From positions 1 to 7,363 of the forward strand of contig JABFXB010000334.1 in the NCBI GenBank assembly GCA_013361975.1: DNA of 7,363 nucleotides, written 5' to 3'. Both the position numbers and the translations under genes were made by a program. The notes beneath the pieces were generated by a model. That model did no database searches. It was not told the origin of the DNA and saw nothing but the letters and a program-made list of their open reading frames with translations. Positions within the stretch are counted from its first letter, which is position 1. The number at the start of each line of letters is the position of its first letter. Origin of the DNA: Dermatophilaceae bacterium. Lineage in GTDB: Bacteria; Actinomycetota; Actinomycetes; Actinomycetales; Dermatophilaceae. Shown here one piece after another: positions 5,720 to 7,363 of this stretch.

Positions 5720-5841
5720 TCGTCAGTTCTCCTTGCAGTCAGCACGTCCGCCGAGCAGTCTGCATTGCAAATGTCGCCTTGTACGCGATTTCGCCCTAAT
5801 TGGGCCGCCCCAACCGCAACACCAGCCCCATAAGTGGTGTC
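5720..5841 (-). promoter_or_regulatory. Leader/promoter region of the TIG-lectin-CHAP gene
   Basis: The region upstream of the secreted hydrolase contains its ribosome binding site (AAGGAGA, 5728-5734) and an AT-richer patch at about 5760-5805 that stands out from the surrounding GC-rich DNA. Three small dyads lie in that patch: CATT-3-AATG type arms at 5763-5773, GCGA-2-TCGC at 5785-5794 and GCCC-5-GGGC at 5793-5805. I could not assign a convincing -10/-35 pair. Since a hairpin lies between this region and the upstream transporter gene, an independent promoter here is likely. Confidence 0.4.
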
Positions 5842-5878
5842 CCGAGGCACCGCCGGACCGTCGCCGACGGGTGCTCGG
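5842..5878 (-). terminator. Candidate terminator after the MFS transporter gene
   Basis: An inner stem CCGTC (5858-5862) with GACGG (5866-5870) around a 3-nt loop is extended by an outer pairing of CCGAGGCAC (5842-5850) with GTGCTCGG (5871-5878), with one bulged base and a 7-nt one-sided internal loop. It starts 20 bp past the transporter's stop codon. No T-run follows, so termination is inferred from position and stem stability. Confidence 0.5.
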
Positions 5879-5898
5879 AGGTGCCCGCTGACCGGGGC

Positions 5899-7095
5899 TC
5901 AGCCGACCCGGGGGAGGTCGGGGCGCATCCGCAGCACGACGAGCGCCTGCACGCCCCCGAAGACGGCCAGGACCAGCCAGACGAGCGAGAGGCTGCCGCT
6001 GACGTCGCGCAGCAGGCCCATCGCGAGGGGGCCGACGGAGGCGATCCCGTAGGAGATGAGGAAGGCCATCCCCGTCAGGCGCCCGCTCGCCTCGGGTGTG
6101 TGGGCGTAGCGCACGAGCAGGACGAGGGCGAGCGAGAAGGCGGCGCCCTGCCCGAGACCGGCGATGACGGCCCACACCCAGGGTGCCGCGAGCGGCGCGA
6201 GCAGGATGCCCAGGCAGCCGACGACACCGAGGGCGGCGGCCGGCAGGAGGAGACGCCGCATGTCGGCGGCCTCGTCGCTCAGCACGGGGCCGAGCAGTCC
6301 CGAGACGATCTGGGCACCGCTGAAGGCGGCGGCGAGGTAGCCGGCCGACCCGCGCGACCAGCCCTGCTCGACGTACGTGGGTGCGAGCCACGTGACGGCG
6401 GAGTAGAAGCACCACGACTGCAGCGCCAGGTAGCCGGCGACCAGCCACGCCGTGCGGTGGCGCCACGGGAGCCGGCCGGGCCCCTCCTCGTCGGGCGTGT
6501 GGTGCGGGTTGGCGCGGACGGTGAACGGTGCCCACGCGAGCACCCCGACCACGGCCACGACGGTCCACGACCCGAGCGAGGCCTGCCAGCTGCCGAGGCG
6601 GTCGGCGAGCGGGACCGCGATCGCGGAGCTGACCGCCGCACCGCCCATCATGGCGAGCATGTAGAGGCCCGTGACGAGGCCGGTCCGCTCGGGCGGGAAG
6701 TAGGTCTTGACCAGTCGCGGCAGCAGCGTTCCGGCGACGGCGATGCCGACCCCGCAGAGGAACGTGCCGACGTAGAGGACGACGACGTTCCCGCCGCTGA
6801 GACGGCTCGCCGTCCCGACGACGATGCTGACCGCGGCGGCCAGCACCGCACCGGCGGCACCCACGCGGTGCGCGATCCGGCTGGCCACCGGTGCGAAGAG
6901 GCCCATGCAGAGCACCGGTAGCGTCGTCAGCGCCCCGGCCGCCGCGTGGCTGAGGCCGAGGTCGCCCGAGATCGCGTCGAGCAGGGGCGGGACGCTGGTG
7001 ATGGCGACGCGGAGGTTCGCTGCCACGGCCACGAGAGCGACCGCCATGACCCACACGGGTGGGAGGGGCCGGATGGCGGGATCTCGTCGAAGCAC
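5899..7095 (-). CDS. MFS transporter, CynX/NimT (cyanate permease-like) family
   Basis: This is a 398-residue integral membrane transporter of the major facilitator superfamily with the expected twelve hydrophobic segments and a central cytoplasmic loop at about 192-215 (NPHHTPDEEGPGRLPWRHR). The family signature is at the N-terminus: ANLRVAITSVPPLLDAI (26-42), DLGLS (45-49) and LTTLPVLCMGLFAPVASR (56-73), then LLPRLVKTYFPPERTGLVTG (124-143) and FYSAVTWLAPTYVEQGWS (230-247) in the second half. Members include CynX of E. coli and nitroimidazole-resistance-associated NimT, but substrates are mostly unknown, so no specific one is assigned. The start is GTG at 7093-7095, only 2 bp after the stop codon of the upstream kinase-like gene. 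No separate ribosome binding site is evident, which points to translational coupling. Met17 (7045-7047) is in frame but would cut into the first membrane segment and also lacks a binding site. Confidence 0.9.
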   Translation of the reverse strand: MLRRDPAIRPLPPVWVMAVALVAVAANLRVAITSVPPLLDAISGDLGLSHAAAGALTTLPVLCMGLFAPVASRIAHRVGAAGAVLAAAVSIVVGTASRLSGGNVVVLYVGTFLCGVGIAVAGTLLPRLVKTYFPPERTGLVTGLYMLAMMGGAAVSSAIAVPLADRLGSWQASLGSWTVVAVVGVLAWAPFTVRANPHHTPDEEGPGRLPWRHRTAWLVAGYLALQSWCFYSAVTWLAPTYVEQGWSRGSAGYLAAAFSGAQIVSGLLGPVLSDEAADMRRLLLPAAALGVVGCLGILLAPLAAPWVWAVIAGLGQGAAFSLALVLLVRYAHTPEASGRLTGMAFLISYGIASVGPLAMGLLRDVSGSLSLVWLVLAVFGGVQALVVLRMRPDLPRVG

Positions 7096-7097
7096 CT

Positions 7098-7363
7098 TCA
7101 GAGACTAGATGTGTCGAGGACGAGGTCTGCGCGGTCCCTCGTGGAGTCGGCCGCGAAGAGAGCCGACTCCTGGTCGGCCCACCTCTCCCAGTGCGGCCGG
7201 TAGGCCTCTCCGTCGCGCGCGAGGCCGCGGCTGCGGCGCAGCGGGGGGTCGGCGTCCACGAAGACGGTCACGGCGGCATACGGCCGGGCCGGCCCGACGC
7301 TGGCACCGCAGCCCTCGACGACCAGGAAGCGGCACGGTGGCACGTCCTTCGTGCCCGACCAGC
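7098..7363 (-). CDS. Uridine-kinase-like P-loop NTPase (partial, C-terminal part)
   Basis: Only the last 87 codons are visible; the reading frame stays open to the right edge (WSGTKDVPPCRF before the first in-window GTG), so the N-terminal P-loop lies outside. The visible part resembles actinobacterial uridine kinase-like/AAA proteins of the nucleoside-kinase fold: a hydrophobic strand followed by acidic residue and glycines (FLVVEGCGAS), a second strand AAVTVFVDAD, the arginine-rich lid-like RRSRGLARDGEAYRPHW, then WADQESALFAADSTRDRADL and the final strand LVLD. The phosphorylated substrate cannot be told from this fragment. The gene ends TGA two bases before the MFS transporter start, so the two probably form an operon. 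The call rests on family resemblance remembered from similar proteins, not on a search. Confidence 0.75.
   Translation of the reverse strand, partial: WSGTKDVPPCRFLVVEGCGASVGPARPYAAVTVFVDADPPLRRSRGLARDGEAYRPHWERWADQESALFAADSTRDRADLVLDTSSL

Noticed and set aside
5723..7054. A 443-codon minus-strand frame overlapping the MFS gene, and a 373-codon plus-strand frame at 5800-6921
   Set aside because: Both are low-complexity shadows rich in Arg, Gly and Pro. The overlapping frame 5899-7095 gives a proper twelve-segment transporter with CynX/NimT motifs.
7096..7120. Leaderless promoter for the MFS gene (TAGTCT at 7100-7105 region, 6 nt before GTG)
   Set aside because: The hexamer lies inside the last codons of the kinase-like gene and no -35 element is seen. 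Translational coupling explains the arrangement more simply.

Overview
The window looks like a chromosomal segment from a high-GC Gram-positive bacterium, most likely an actinomycete. The evidence is strong G/C bias at third codon positions in every gene, the protein families present, and a secreted cell-wall enzyme with a Gram-positive style signal peptide. Genus cannot be settled from the sequence alone.

Layout from left to right: (1) the N-terminal 121 codons of an NCS1-family nucleobase/hydantoin-type permease on the minus strand, running off the left edge. (2) A divergent GntR/FCD-type regulator on the plus strand, separated from the permease by a short AT-richer region that carries a 12-bp direct repeat spaced 22 bp apart. 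This is the classic arrangement of a local regulator controlling uptake of a small metabolite. (3) A stand-alone mscL mechanosensitive channel gene on the plus strand. (4) A convergent intergenic region with several hairpins, probably shared transcription-termination signals. (5) A 1286-residue secreted protein on the minus strand, built as signal peptide, ten TIG/IPT immunoglobulin-like domains, two bulb-type lectin domains and a C-terminal CHAP (cysteine amidase/endopeptidase) domain. (6) An AT-richer leader region with small dyads upstream of it. (7) A minus-strand pair, a uridine-kinase-like P-loop protein (5' end beyond the right edge) followed 2 bp later by a CynX/NimT-type MFS transporter, almost certainly co-transcribed.

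The most unusual element is the TIG10-lectin2-CHAP protein. Its TIG array is not a simple monomer array: repeats alternate between two subtypes, so the stalk appears to have grown by duplication of a two-domain, roughly 172-residue (516-bp) unit. All six blades of the lectin region lack the intact mannose motif, and the enzyme sits at the extreme C-terminus with no visible wall or membrane anchor. I infer a long, secreted, carbohydrate- or wall-directed peptidoglycan hydrolase, either for self wall remodelling or for attacking other cells; the sequence does not decide which. No RNA genes, mobile elements or CRISPR arrays were seen.
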